Assembly: GCA_020072585.1 (NCBI GenBank) | Contig: JAIQGL010000025.1 | Span: 38,535-102,534, forward strand | DNA: 64,000 bases | Direction: 5' to 3' | Origin: Terriglobia bacterium | GTDB taxonomy: Bacteria > Acidobacteriota > Terriglobia > Terriglobales > Acidobacteriaceae | Shown here: in pieces, positions 8,141 through 17,097 of the stretch | Numbering within the stretch: position 1 is the stretch's first letter | Layout of the letters: every line of letters begins with the position of its first letter | Notes under the pieces: generated by a model | Seen by the model: the letters and a program-made list of their open reading frames with translations, nothing else | What the model was told of the DNA's origin: nothing | The model's database searches: none | Position numbers and translations under genes: made by a program

Positions 8141-8644
8141 TTACGTCTGTGATGGAAAGACCCCAAACAACGAAAGAATGAAATTCACCACCAGGAATGG
8201 CACCATATTGTCATGGGGTTGTGATCCGCCGGACGATTGAAGTGCCGCGGGGTCCATGTTGAGGCTGGGAGCAACGTCACTGTAATCTGTGCCGGTAGTT
8301 GGTTGCGCCCACACACCGCCCGTGGGAACAAGCAGGTTGCCGGTGCCGGAATTGCACTGGGGTACGTGGCTATGGGCCGGAATCTGGCTGGTGGTAAGGG
8401 TGACTGACTCCGTTCCGCCGCTCTGGCCCAGCGCAAATCCCGGTCCCACATGGACGGGGATACGGCTTTGCAGGTTAGGAAGTGCGAAAGTTTCCTGTCC
8501 ATCGCCTCCGTAAGTAGTTCCGATCAAATTGAAAAGGGCGTCATTTTCTGAAATAGGAATTAATGCCCCATTGCAGAATGCCCACCCTACTGGAGCAAAA
8601 TTGCCAGCGAACATCCGTATCTCGCCTATGAACGGGCTTGACAT
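8141..8644 (-). CDS. phage tail collar domain protein, paralogue 1
   Basis: 167 residues: FAPVGWAFCNGALIPISEN, LIGTTYGGDGQETFALPNLQ, RIPVHVGPG, PAHSH, then GGSQPHDNMVPFLVVNFILSLFGVFPSQT. The ends are conserved among the three paralogues and the stretch between HSH and GGSQPH is variable. It follows the giant surface protein by 59 bases on the same strand. HxH motifs in tail-fibre tips of phage T4 bind metal; whether this short PAHSH motif does so is inference. Confidence 0.93.
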   Translation of the reverse strand: MSSPFIGEIRMFAGNFAPVGWAFCNGALIPISENDALFNLIGTTYGGDGQETFALPNLQSRIPVHVGPGFALGQSGGTESVTLTTSQIPAHSHVPQCNSGTGNLLVPTGGVWAQPTTGTDYSDVAPSLNMDPAALQSSGGSQPHDNMVPFLVVNFILSLFGVFPSQT

Positions 8645-8703
8645 GTTTTTGTATCGCTCCTATCGCTTTTTAAAGTTTGCTTCTCAAGTCTACTGCTAGG
8701 TCC

Positions 8704-11700
8704 CTATTGCACCGTCAATGTGACCGGCGTACTTGCCTGCACAGTCACGGTGGCGGCTGTTACTGTGATCTGGTAGCTGCCGGCTGGAGTGGTGATGTTA
8801 TGCCCCCCGCCGCCGCATCCGGCAAACGAGAGCAGCGCCATCATGCCAAGGAAAACCATGGCCAGACGCAGCCTGGACTTCTTGCTCTTGCGTCCACCCA
8901 GCGCGATTCCCACCAGACCGAACACAGGGAAGAACATCGCATAGAGCGGCGCTTTGCCTCCCACGCCAAAATTCTGGCTGGTCACCACATTGTGACCATG
9001 GCCGGACGTGCTGATCGTCAAGGTCACGGTAGTCAAAGCCTGGTTGGTGGAAGGCGGATTGAAGATGCAGGAAGTGCCTACGGGCAATCCGCTGCAGCCG
9101 AAAGAAACCATGCCCAGCGTAAGATCATCATCTTCCACATCGAAAATAAATGAGCCCGCAGTCCCGGCCCGGACCGTTGTCGAGGTGGAATGCGGTGTAA
9201 TGATGATCGGCGGCCCCAGGCTTATCGCATCCGTGGCTGTATTGTTTCCGGTGTTGGTTTCGCCGCCGCCGGAAACTGTGGCCGTGTTGGTGAAGTTGTT
9301 TTGAATGTTAATCGGGATGTTCACCGTCAACGTGATGGCCGGGTAGCTGGCGCCGGGCGCCAGAACATCACTGCGTGTGCAGGTAAGCGTACCCAGAGTG
9401 CACGTCCATCCGGTGCCGCTGATCGCCGTGGGAACCGGCGGATTGGTCACGCTAGGCAGCGTATCAACCACCGTTACCGTGCCTGCGGTCGGCCCCACGC
9501 CGCTGTTTTTGACTGTGATGATCCAGTTCGCCCCTGTCTGGCCGCGGGTAAATTTGCCGGTGTGCGTCTTGGTAATGGTCATATCGGCGGTGGCAATGGT
9601 GAGGGTGGCGGACGCCGTATTGCCGGTGCCGCCATTGGTTGAACTCACAGCGCCGCTGGTGTTGTTGTAAGTGCCTGTGGCGGAGCCGGTCACATCAGCG
9701 CTCAAAGTGCAGGAACTGGCGGCTGCAAGGGTGCCGCCCGAGAGGCTGATGCTGCCGGAGCCCGCGGTGGCCGTAGCCGTGCCGCCGCAGGTATTCGTCA
9801 GCCCGTTCGGTGTGGCGACGACGATTCCCGCGGGCAGCGTGTCAGTGAAAGCGACGCCTGTCTCGGCCACAGCATTGGCTGCAGGGTTGGTAATCGTGAA
9901 CGTGAGCGTGGAAACACCATTCACCGCGATCGCCGACGGATTGAAGGCTTTAGCAATCGACGGAGGCGCTACCACGTTGATGCTGGCTGAAGCCGTGCCG
10001 CCGGTGCCGCCTTCAACCGAAGTTACATTGCCGGTGGTGTTGTTCTGTGTTCCCGCGGCCGTGCCAGTCACGTTCACCGCGAACGTGCATGAAGAAGATG
10101 CCGCAAGCGTAGCGCCGGAGAGGCTGATGACGTTCGTGGCCTGAGTGGCGGTGATCGTTCCGCCGCCGCAGCTTCCGGTAAGGCCGTTGGGTGCTGAAAT
10201 CACCAGGCCCGCCGGCAGCGTGTCACTAAAGCCGATGCCCGTCAGCGTGGTTGAGGTGTTGTTGTTCTGAATGGTGAAGGTAAGCGAGGTTGAGCCGCCC
10301 AGCGGAATGCTGGCCGCGCCAAAGGCTTTGATAATCACCGGCGGAGAGGTCACGGTGATGGAAGCGTTTGAAGTATTGCCAGCGCCGCTCTCCGTGGCGG
10401 TTACAGTCACTGAATTATTTTTCACGCCGCCCGTGGTGCCGGTGACGTTCACGCTGAAAGTGCAGGAGGCTGTGCTGGCCAGAGTTGCGCCGGAGAGACT
10501 GACGCTGCCCGAGCCCGCAACTGCCGTAATCGTCCCGCCACCGCAAGAGCCGGTGAGGCCGTTCGGCGTAGAGACCACGAGGCCAGCCGGCAGATTGTCA
10601 GTAAATGCAATGCCGGTCAGCGAGATAGTTGTGTTCGGATTGTTGATGGTGAAGCTGAGTGAGGTGCTTCCGCCTACAGGAATCGTAGCGGCGCCGAACG
10701 ACTTGGTGATCGTGGGTGGTGTAGCCACGCTCAGGTTCGCCGTGGCTGTGTTGCCCGTTCCACCGTTCGTAGAAGTTACATTGCCGGTTGTGTTGGTGTA
10801 ATTACCGGCGGCCGCGCCAGTCACGGTCACGCTGAACTGGCACTGGCTGCTGGCCGCAATGGTCGCTCCGGAAAGAGCAATTCCTGTAGGCGCGGTCAGC
10901 GTCAGCGTTCCGCCGCAGACCGTCGCGGAAGCGTTGGCAACTGTCAGGCCCGTGGGCAGCGTGTCAGTAAATGCCACGCCGGTCAGGGATACAGCGTTTG
11001 CCGCTGGATTGGTAATGGTAAACGTCAGCGATGTGGTTGCGTTCAGGGCAATCGCCGCCGGATTGAAGACCTTGGCAATCGATGGCGGCGCGACAACGTT
11101 GATGCTGGCTGAAGCTGTTCCGCCGGTACCGCCTTCGGTCGAAGTCACGTTGCCGGTGGTGTTGTTCTGCGTGCCCGCAGCCGTGCCGGTCACATTCACT
11201 GAGAACGTGCAGGAGCTGCTTGCCGCCAGAGTCGCGCCGGTAAGGCTGATCACGTTGGTCGCTTGAGTCGCTGTGATTGTGCCGCCGCCGCAAGTTCCGG
11301 TCAAGCCATTGGGTGTCGAGACCACCAGGCCCGCCGGCAGCGTGTCACTGAAGCCGATGCCGGTCAGCGTGGTCGTAGTGTTGTTGTTTTGAATCGTGAA
11401 AGTGAGCGAGGTGGAACCGTTCAGCGGAATGCTGGCTGCTCCGAATGCCTTGATAATCACCGGCGGCCCTGCCACGGTAATGCTGGCGTTGGAAGTATTT
11501 CCGGTACCGCCTTCGGTCGACGTCACTTGAACGCTGTTGTTCTTCACGCCTGCGGTGGTGCCAGTCACATTCACTGAAACCGTGCAGGATGCGCTGGAAG
11601 CCACAGTGCCGCCGGAGAGACCCACGGAGCCTGAACCGCCTACCGCCGTTGCCGTGCCGCCGCAAGTGTTGTTCAGGTTGGGCGTGGCTGAAACCACCAG

Positions 11701-14700
11701 GCCGGCAGGAAGATTGTCAGTGAAAGCAACACCGGTCAACGCGAGCGTGGTGTTCGGGTTATTGATGGTGAAGGTAAGCGAGGTGGTTCCATTCAGCGGA
11801 ATGCTGGCCGCGCCAAATGCCTTGGTGATCGTCGGCGGCGTGGCCACGGTCAGATTGGCGGTCGCGGTGTTGCCGGTGCCGCCGTTCGTGGAAGTGACAC
11901 TGCCGGTGGTGTTCGTGTATTGTCCCGAAGCCGCGCCGGTCACGGTGACGCTGAACTGGCACTGGCTGTTGACGGCAATGGTTGCGTTGTTCAAAGTAAT
12001 GCCGGTCGGGGCCGTTGTAGTCAAAGTTCCGCCGCAAACAGTTGCGGAAGCATTGGCAACGGTAAGCCCTGTCGGCAGAGTGTCAGTAAACGCAACGCCG
12101 GTCAGCGGATCAACATTGGCCGCGGGATTCGTAATCGTGAACGTCAGTGATGTGGTGGCGTTCAGCGCGATCGTTGACGGATTGAATACCTTGGCGATCG
12201 AGGGTGGCGCTTGAACCTTAACGCTGGCCGTAGCTGTTCCGCCTGTGCCGCCCTCCGTCGAAGTCACGTTGCCGGTGGTGTTGGTCTGCAAGCCGGCGGC
12301 GATGCCGGTCACGGTCACCGAGAATGAGCAGGAAGAACTTGCCGGAATCGATCCGCCCGACAGGCTGATGACATTGGTGCCCTGCGTTGCGGTAATCGTA
12401 CCCGCGCCGCAGCTTCCTGTTAGGCCGTTCGGCGTGGCCACCACCAGCCCTGCCGGCAGCGTGTCACTGAATCCGACGCCCGTCAGCGCGATCGTCGTAT
12501 TGTTGTTCTGAATGGTGAAGCTCAAGTTGGTCGAGCTGTTCAGCGGAATACTGGCTGCGCTGAATGCTTTGATGATCACCGGCGGAGCCACAACCGTGAT
12601 CGATGCATTCGAGGTATTGCCGGTTCCGGCATTCGTGGAAGTCGCCTGGACGCTGTTGTTCTTTACGCCCGCAGTCGTGCCCTGTACGTCCACAGAGATC
12701 GTGCAGCTCGCGCCCGGCGCCAGGCTCGCGCCGCTCAGGCTGACGGAAGAAGATCCATTCACCGCGGTGGCCGTGCCGCTGCAGGTGGAGTTGAGATTAC
12801 CTGGCGTGGCCACGACCAGGCCCGCAGGCAGGTTGTCAGTAAAGGCAACGCCATTCAGGGTCAAATTCGCATTCGTGCTGCTCAGCGTAAAGGTCAGGCT
12901 GGTAGTGCCATTCAGCGGAATGCTGGCCGCGCCAAAAGCCTTCGTAATAGCCGGCGGATTGATGACCGTCAGGCTGGCTGAAGACGTGGAGAGCGCGCCC
13001 GTGCCCGCCGCCGTGGAATTAATGGTAACGCTATTGTTGTAGACGTTATCCGTTGGGCTTGAGACTTTTACCGTGATGGTGCACGAGCCCACCGGCAGGC
13101 TGGCATTGGAGTAGCTGATGCTGCCCGATCCTGCAACTGCCGTTACCACACCGGTGCACGTATTCGTGACACCTGGCGTAGCCGCCACAACCAATCCCGC
13201 CGGCAAAGTGTCGGTGAAACTTGCGTCCACCGGGATCACGTTCGGATTATTGACGCTGAAAGTCAGGGTAGATGAAACATTGGTCGCGACCGTCGTCGGG
13301 TTGAAGCTCTTTACGATCTGGAGCGGCTCCAGGATGATGATGCCGACATTGGCTGTGCCTCCGCTTGACGCAGCCAGCCCCGCCGCTGTGGTGTAAGTAA
13401 AAGTTGTCGTGGTAGGCGTAGCTAAAATTAAGAACGTTCCGTTGTAGCCCGCAACGCCTACGCCCGAAATCACCACAGTCTCGCCAGCCGCGAAATTATG
13501 CTTGCCCACGGTGGTGATGGTCGCTGTTGTGCCGGCTTCAGTCGCACTGGCAATCAGATTGGAGTTGGCCGAGACCACCCCCTGGTCCACGGTAGCGTGG
13601 GCAGAGCCTCGTCCGCTGGTGCCGCCCGCATTGAATGTAGCCGTCGCCTGAGCGCTGGCGTTCAGGGTCTCCGGCTGCGCCTGCGGGATACTCCCCAGCA
13701 CGGGATTATCAAATGTAATGGGCAATCCAATGATTCTGTCGAGATTGGCCAAAGCAACGGACGCGCCAAGATTGTCAGTGCTCATGTCACCGGTCAATGT
13801 GGAACTTTGATTAATGCGGATGATGGCCTGCGATGCGCTGTGCGTCAGAACGATAAAGGGAGAGAAGGTCGTGGTTCCGCCGCCGCTGGTGTTGATCGTT
13901 GTCGCTGCGGCGTTGGTTCCCCACCAGACATCGGTGGCGCTGATGCTGGTGCCGCCATTCTTGAGATTGCTTCCCACTCCTGTGGCAGAGTTACCGGCCA
14001 GGCGGCTGAACGTCATGGTCAGCGGGCCTGCGGCGTTGGGAAAGGTGCCGGCATTGCCGTTCGAAATTCCGCCGCCGTTGCCGGTAGCGCTATTGCCGGT
14101 GATGGTGACATGGTTCAGAGTGGCATCACAGATCAATGTGGCAGGACAGCTGGCGGGTGGAAAGTTATTAATATAGAGTCCGCCACCGTCTTGTGCTGCC
14201 ACCGGATTGGTGCCGTCTGTACCGGCAACGTTGTTGCTGATGACGGTTCCCTGGTCGATCAGCAGTCGCGCCTGGGTCTGCATGCCGCCGCCAAAGCCCG
14301 CTGCTTTGTTCCCGGAAATGGTGCTCGAATGAATTATGGTTTCCGGGTTTCCGGTGAAATTCCCGTTGGGGAAGAAAGCCATGATGCCGCCACCCTGGCC
14401 CTTCTGGCCGCCTATCACCTGGGTCGCGTTATTGTTCAGCACCTTGCTGTTGGTCATCACCATGCGGGTGTCATTGCTCAGCGCAATTCCGCCGCCGGCA
14501 CCGGAAGAAGGATTATCTACCGCCGAGTTGTTCTGGATGGTGCTGCCGGTAATGGTGACGAACCCATTGTTATTGTGATTCAGGAAGTTGAAGGCGACGA
14601 GCCCGCCACCGCCACCCTGAAGAGTAGCGCAATTCTGAATGATGACGTTGGTCAGCGTGAGATTGGCGTTGCCGCTGGTGCCGGTATCAAATTCCATGCA

Positions 14701-16545
14701 GCCGCCGTCACCGTCATTGCCATGCACACCGTGGTTGACGCCATTTTGAATGATCACATTGGAAATGCTGGCAGTGGCATCGGAGAGGATCAAAATGTCC
14801 TCATTGACGGCGATGATCATATCCACGCTATTACCGCTGGTAAGAGTTCCCCACGTAATGATGGAGGTTGGATTACCGCTGCCGTCTACGGCTCCAATGA
14901 TATTGACCGAATCATTGATGTTCAGGGTACCGTTCGCGGCATCATAGGCCGGGCTTGCGATACGGCCTTTCGTGAGCGTATAGGTTCCGGCCACCAATTG
15001 AATATTATCGGTTCCAACCGCATTATTGGCCTTGAGCACGGCCTCACGCAGACTGCATGAGCTGGAAACATCTGCGTTGCTGACATTGTTACAAGTGCTT
15101 GCAATAGCTCCCGGAGCCGGGTCATCCAATCGATTCACGAAGAACGTTGGATCAGGAATCGGCATCAGCATTGAGGGCGCAGCTTCGCCCTGATGGATCG
15201 CCAGGACTCCGGGCCGTCCGTCTATGTTGAGGCGCATAGGCAGAGCGTTGATGGGAGAGCCTGTGTACGGTTTGATCGATACCTGTCCGGGAACAAACGT
15301 TTGCGCTCCAGGCTGCCCGTCAGGATGTGAAATCACAGCCATCTGGCTGTTGCCTGCGTTGAGCCACATGATGTCGTCGCCGCCATTGGACGAAACTCGA
15401 GTGCGGAAAAACACGGGATTCTGGCCAGGGGCAAGAGTGCCAACGCCGGGGAACGTATCTACAATCTTCCACCCAGTTGGGAAGGTGGCGAGCGGCCCCA
15501 TGGGAGGCACTTGATGAAGCACCTTGGCCTGCCGGATTGCGCCGAATTCCTCAACCGTATAGGTGCGCGGATCGAATTCGCTGCGAGCGGCGATCTGCAC
15601 GCTGCCATCGGCTGCCAGCACGGCGATCTGCATTCCGCCGCTGCGGTCAAAAATAAACGAGCCCAGAGCAAAGGCGCGAACTGAAACCGGCAGGGAAACC
15701 GGCACTACCTGCATGGAAGAAGAGCGCAGGATAAAAATTTGCCCGCCGGCCAAAAAGGCGGCGTCCCGGCCTTTACCGCCAAAATTGGCGAAATCGATGC
15801 TCGATGGCGCTGCGCTCAGCGGGAACGTGCCTGTTACTGCGAGCCCCCGGAACGAGCCGGCCATCGCAACCAAAGAAAATGAATTTCCAGTGCCCTTTGT
15901 GCCAACAAGCACGGTGGTAAATTGCCCGGAAGCGCCGAATTCACCTGCGGCCAGGGCCGTAACTCCGCCCTGGAGAGCTATTGTTTGCGGATCGCCGAAG
16001 CCCCCTTTGCCATCACCGGGAAAAACAGAAAGCGCGTTCCCGCCCTTCGCTGCCACTACCATGTCCTGATTGCCATTCCCCTTGAAATTGCCCAGAGCAA
16101 TGAAGTCCGGAGAAAACGGCACCGTGAAGGTATTGGCATTCTGCAAAAACGGCGCCGGGAACTCGCTGCGGCCAATGGCCTGCAAGGAAGCGTCGCTCTG
16201 TGGCGCGAAGGCGTCAAGGTTGCCGCGATGCACGGCGATCACGCCGCCGCCCGGCACGCGATAACCGACCAGAAGGTCATCCACGCCATCCCCATCGATG
16301 TCGCCGGAGGTCATTGCAACTGGCTGCGATGCCCCTGTCATTGCGCTCGCCGCCGCACCGGTATGGGCAACCGACATACGCTGGTTGTCCTGTAGCCAGA
16401 TCTTGGGGCCGCTCGGAGCTTGCTGCAAGGCTGCCGCAAACAGATAACTTCCCAATCCGCCCAGAATCAGGAACAGAACAAGAATGGAAGCAGATTGAAT
16501 TTTGGCAATAACGCGGTTGCAGATAGGTAGAGACCTTCTTCTCAC
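8704..16545 (-). CDS. giant secreted repeat protein (FG-GAP, beta-helix, DUF11-like repeats)
   Basis: 2613 residues. The GTG start has AAGGAG 8 bases upstream. Order: N-terminal signal/anchor (residues about 17-40); FG-GAP/VCBS-like beta-propeller repeats (for example DIDGDGVDDLLVGYRV, FKGNGNQDMVVA; about 70-450); a CSLREAV motif near 497 opening a Gly/Asn-rich right-handed beta-helix (to about 950); ten DUF11/DUF7933-like beta-sandwich repeats (1076-2320), nine of them as a threefold A-B-C block; one classical DUF11 domain (2321-2445); an Ig-like segment; then two hydrophobic helices split by GGRKSKKSRLRL, a GCGGGG motif and a short C-terminal beta strand tail. Probably a very long adhesin or stalk at the cell surface. 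It is first gene of the operon with the three collar proteins. Confidence 0.93.
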   Translation of the reverse strand: MRRRSLPICNRVIAKIQSASILVLFLILGGLGSYLFAAALQQAPSGPKIWLQDNQRMSVAHTGAAASAMTGASQPVAMTSGDIDGDGVDDLLVGYRVPGGGVIAVHRGNLDAFAPQSDASLQAIGRSEFPAPFLQNANTFTVPFSPDFIALGNFKGNGNQDMVVAAKGGNALSVFPGDGKGGFGDPQTIALQGGVTALAAGEFGASGQFTTVLVGTKGTGNSFSLVAMAGSFRGLAVTGTFPLSAAPSSIDFANFGGKGRDAAFLAGGQIFILRSSSMQVVPVSLPVSVRAFALGSFIFDRSGGMQIAVLAADGSVQIAARSEFDPRTYTVEEFGAIRQAKVLHQVPPMGPLATFPTGWKIVDTFPGVGTLAPGQNPVFFRTRVSSNGGDDIMWLNAGNSQMAVISHPDGQPGAQTFVPGQVSIKPYTGSPINALPMRLNIDGRPGVLAIHQGEAAPSMLMPIPDPTFFVNRLDDPAPGAIASTCNNVSNADVSSSCSLREAVLKANNAVGTDNIQLVAGTYTLTKGRIASPAYDAANGTLNINDSVNIIGAVDGSGNPTSIITWGTLTSGNSVDMIIAVNEDILILSDATASISNVIIQNGVNHGVHGNDGDGGCMEFDTGTSGNANLTLTNVIIQNCATLQGGGGGLVAFNFLNHNNNGFVTITGSTIQNNSAVDNPSSGAGGGIALSNDTRMVMTNSKVLNNNATQVIGGQKGQGGGIMAFFPNGNFTGNPETIIHSSTISGNKAAGFGGGMQTQARLLIDQGTVISNNVAGTDGTNPVAAQDGGGLYINNFPPASCPATLICDATLNHVTITGNSATGNGGGISNGNAGTFPNAAGPLTMTFSRLAGNSATGVGSNLKNGGTSISATDVWWGTNAAATTINTSGGGTTTFSPFIVLTHSASQAIIRINQSSTLTGDMSTDNLGASVALANLDRIIGLPITFDNPVLGSIPQAQPETLNASAQATATFNAGGTSGRGSAHATVDQGVVSANSNLIASATEAGTTATITTVGKHNFAAGETVVISGVGVAGYNGTFLILATPTTTTFTYTTAAGLAASSGGTANVGIIILEPLQIVKSFNPTTVATNVSSTLTFSVNNPNVIPVDASFTDTLPAGLVVAATPGVTNTCTGVVTAVAGSGSISYSNASLPVGSCTITVKVSSPTDNVYNNSVTINSTAAGTGALSTSSASLTVINPPAITKAFGAASIPLNGTTSLTFTLSSTNANLTLNGVAFTDNLPAGLVVATPGNLNSTCSGTATAVNGSSSVSLSGASLAPGASCTISVDVQGTTAGVKNNSVQATSTNAGTGNTSNASITVVAPPVIIKAFSAASIPLNSSTNLSFTIQNNNTTIALTGVGFSDTLPAGLVVATPNGLTGSCGAGTITATQGTNVISLSGGSIPASSSCSFSVTVTGIAAGLQTNTTGNVTSTEGGTGGTATASVKVQAPPSIAKVFNPSTIALNATTSLTFTITNPAANVDPLTGVAFTDTLPTGLTVANASATVCGGTLTTTAPTGITLNNATIAVNSQCQFSVTVTGAASGQYTNTTGSVTSTNGGTGNTATANLTVATPPTITKAFGAASIPLNGTTSLTFTINNPNTTLALTGVAFTDNLPAGLVVSATPNLNNTCGGTATAVGGSGSVGLSGGTVASSASCTVSVNVTGTTAGVKNNSVQVTSTEGGTGNTSNASITVAGPPVIIKAFGAASIPLNGSTSLTFTIQNNNTTTTLTGIGFSDTLPAGLVVSTPNGLTGTCGGGTITATQATNVISLTGATLAASSSCTFSVNVTGTAAGTQNNTTGNVTSTEGGTGGTASASINVVAPPSIAKVFNPAAIALNATTSLTFTITNPAANAVSLTGVAFTDTLPTGLTVANASATVCGGTLTLTAPTGIALSGATIAASSQCQFSVTVTGAAAGNYTNTTGNVTSTNGGTGNTATANLSVATPPTITKSFGAATIPVGGSTSLSFTINNPNTTISLTGIAFTDNLPAGLVVSTPNGLTGSCGGGTITAVAGSGSVSLSGATLASTASCTFSVNVTGTTGGVKNNSVTVTATESGAGNTSNASITVTSPPVIIKAFGAASIPLGGSTSLTFTIQNNNTSTTLTGIGFSDTLPAGLVISAPNGLTGSCGGGTITATQATNVISLSGATLAASSSCTFAVNVTGTAAGTQNNTTGNVTSVEGGTGGTASASINVVAPPSIAKAFNPSAIAVNGVSTLTFTITNPAANAVAETGVAFTDTLPAGIVVATPNGLTNTCGGTATATAGSGSISLSGGTLAAASSCTLSADVTGSATGTYNNTSGAVSSTNGGTGNTASATLTIATADMTITKTHTGKFTRGQTGANWIITVKNSGVGPTAGTVTVVDTLPSVTNPPVPTAISGTGWTCTLGTLTCTRSDVLAPGASYPAITLTVNIPINIQNNFTNTATVSGGGETNTGNNTATDAISLGPPIIITPHSTSTTVRAGTAGSFIFDVEDDDLTLGMVSFGCSGLPVGTSCIFNPPSTNQALTTVTLTISTSGHGHNVVTSQNFGVGGKAPLYAMFFPVFGLVGIALGGRKSKKSRLRLAMVFLGMMALLSFAGCGGGGHNITTPAGSYQITVTAATVTVQASTPVTLTVQ
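9586..10713 (-). repeat. A-B-C super-repeat, block III
   Basis: Domains A (from 10713, TITKSFGAATIPV), B (from 10338, VIIKAFGAASIPL), C (from 9960, SIAKAFNPSAIAV). 1128 bases. B domains of blocks II and III differ at only about 9 of 126 residues by eye, fewer than neighbouring A/B/C types differ from each other. Confidence 0.9.
10714..11832 (-). repeat. A-B-C super-repeat, block II
   Basis: Domains A (from 11832, TITKAFGAASIPL), B (from 11460, VIIKAFGAASIPL), C (from 11082, SIAKVFNPAAIAL). Exactly the same length as block I (1119 bases, 124+126+123 residues). Confidence 0.9.
11833..12951 (-). repeat. A-B-C super-repeat, block I
   Basis: Three DUF11-like domains: A starts at 12951 (AITKAFGAASIPL), B at 12579 (VIIKAFSAASIPL), C at 12201 (SIAKVFNPSTIAL). 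Length 1119 bases, 373 residues (124+126+123). Confidence 0.9.
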
Positions 16546-17097
16546 GGGTAGAACTCCTTGCGATTAGCTTCTGCTTGTGGGGGTCCGGAAGTACACGTGT
16601 TAGGCTTAAAAGCCACTAGGAAGCACAGTCCCCCCTCCGAACATCGGTGGACGGAGCCTCAAATTGAATCAGTTGAACGCCTGGGGGTGTGTTTTGTTCC
16701 AACGATTGTACTCTGCTTCGAATGCAAGTGATTGTCAAGAAAAAAGCCCACTTAAGGACCTGGGGGAATGGGCAAAGGTAACTTTGGGTGTTAAAAAAAT
16801 TAGGTGTTAAAAAAATTTCATATATTTTCTATCTTCAAATTATTTATAAAACCGCCTGTATCTAGAAAAGACGAGTTTGGCTGCCGCTTTTCGCGGAATG
16901 AGTACTAAAGTTTTCTAAGAAACCAACAATCCTGCTGGAAATCCTCTCTCTGAACAGTTACCATCAATTACTTTTGTTCCACGCCCCAAGGTATGCCCGC
17001 ACGATGGAGCGGGGTTGCTCCCCCTAAAAAATGATTCCCAAAATGGGAACTACATAGCGTTTTGAGCATTCATGCTCTTGAATAGCGGAGGTGTAAC
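16546..17097. other. 552-base divergent intergenic region, AT-rich core
   Basis: No gene seen. It separates the giant protein (minus) from the Tat/DUF6916 gene (plus). It holds a two-copy tandem repeat of GGTGTTAAAAAAATT (16787-16801 and 16803-16817, 16-base period) inside an AT-rich stretch (about 16780-16860), and small hairpins at 17010-17050 (GGAGC/GCTCC and TTCCC/GGGAA). On the minus strand TTGACA (16733-16738) and TACAAT (16705-16710) occur, but 22 bases apart. Confidence 0.6.
16787..16817. repeat. two tandem 15-base repeats, 16-base period
   Basis: Two identical copies of GGTGTTAAAAAAATT, one base apart, in the AT-rich core of the divergent intergenic region. The phased A-tract could bend DNA or bind a regulator; function unknown. 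Confidence 0.7.

Noticed and set aside
13498..15060. Long open frame (520 codons) on the plus strand inside the giant repeat gene
   Set aside because: Antisense shadow of the Gly/Asn/Thr-rich minus-strand coding sequence; no ribosome site and no family resemblance. The minus-strand frame has a clear domain order.
16705..16738. TTGACA and TACAAT on the minus strand as a normal promoter of the giant gene
   Set aside because: The 22-base spacing is too long for sigma-70; no better partner box found. Left as a note on the region.
16990..17060. Possible cyclic-di-GMP riboswitch ('GGAGCGGGGTTGCTCC' resembles part of the GEMM consensus)
   Set aside because: Only one short hairpin matches; the other conserved segments and the three-way core are missing.
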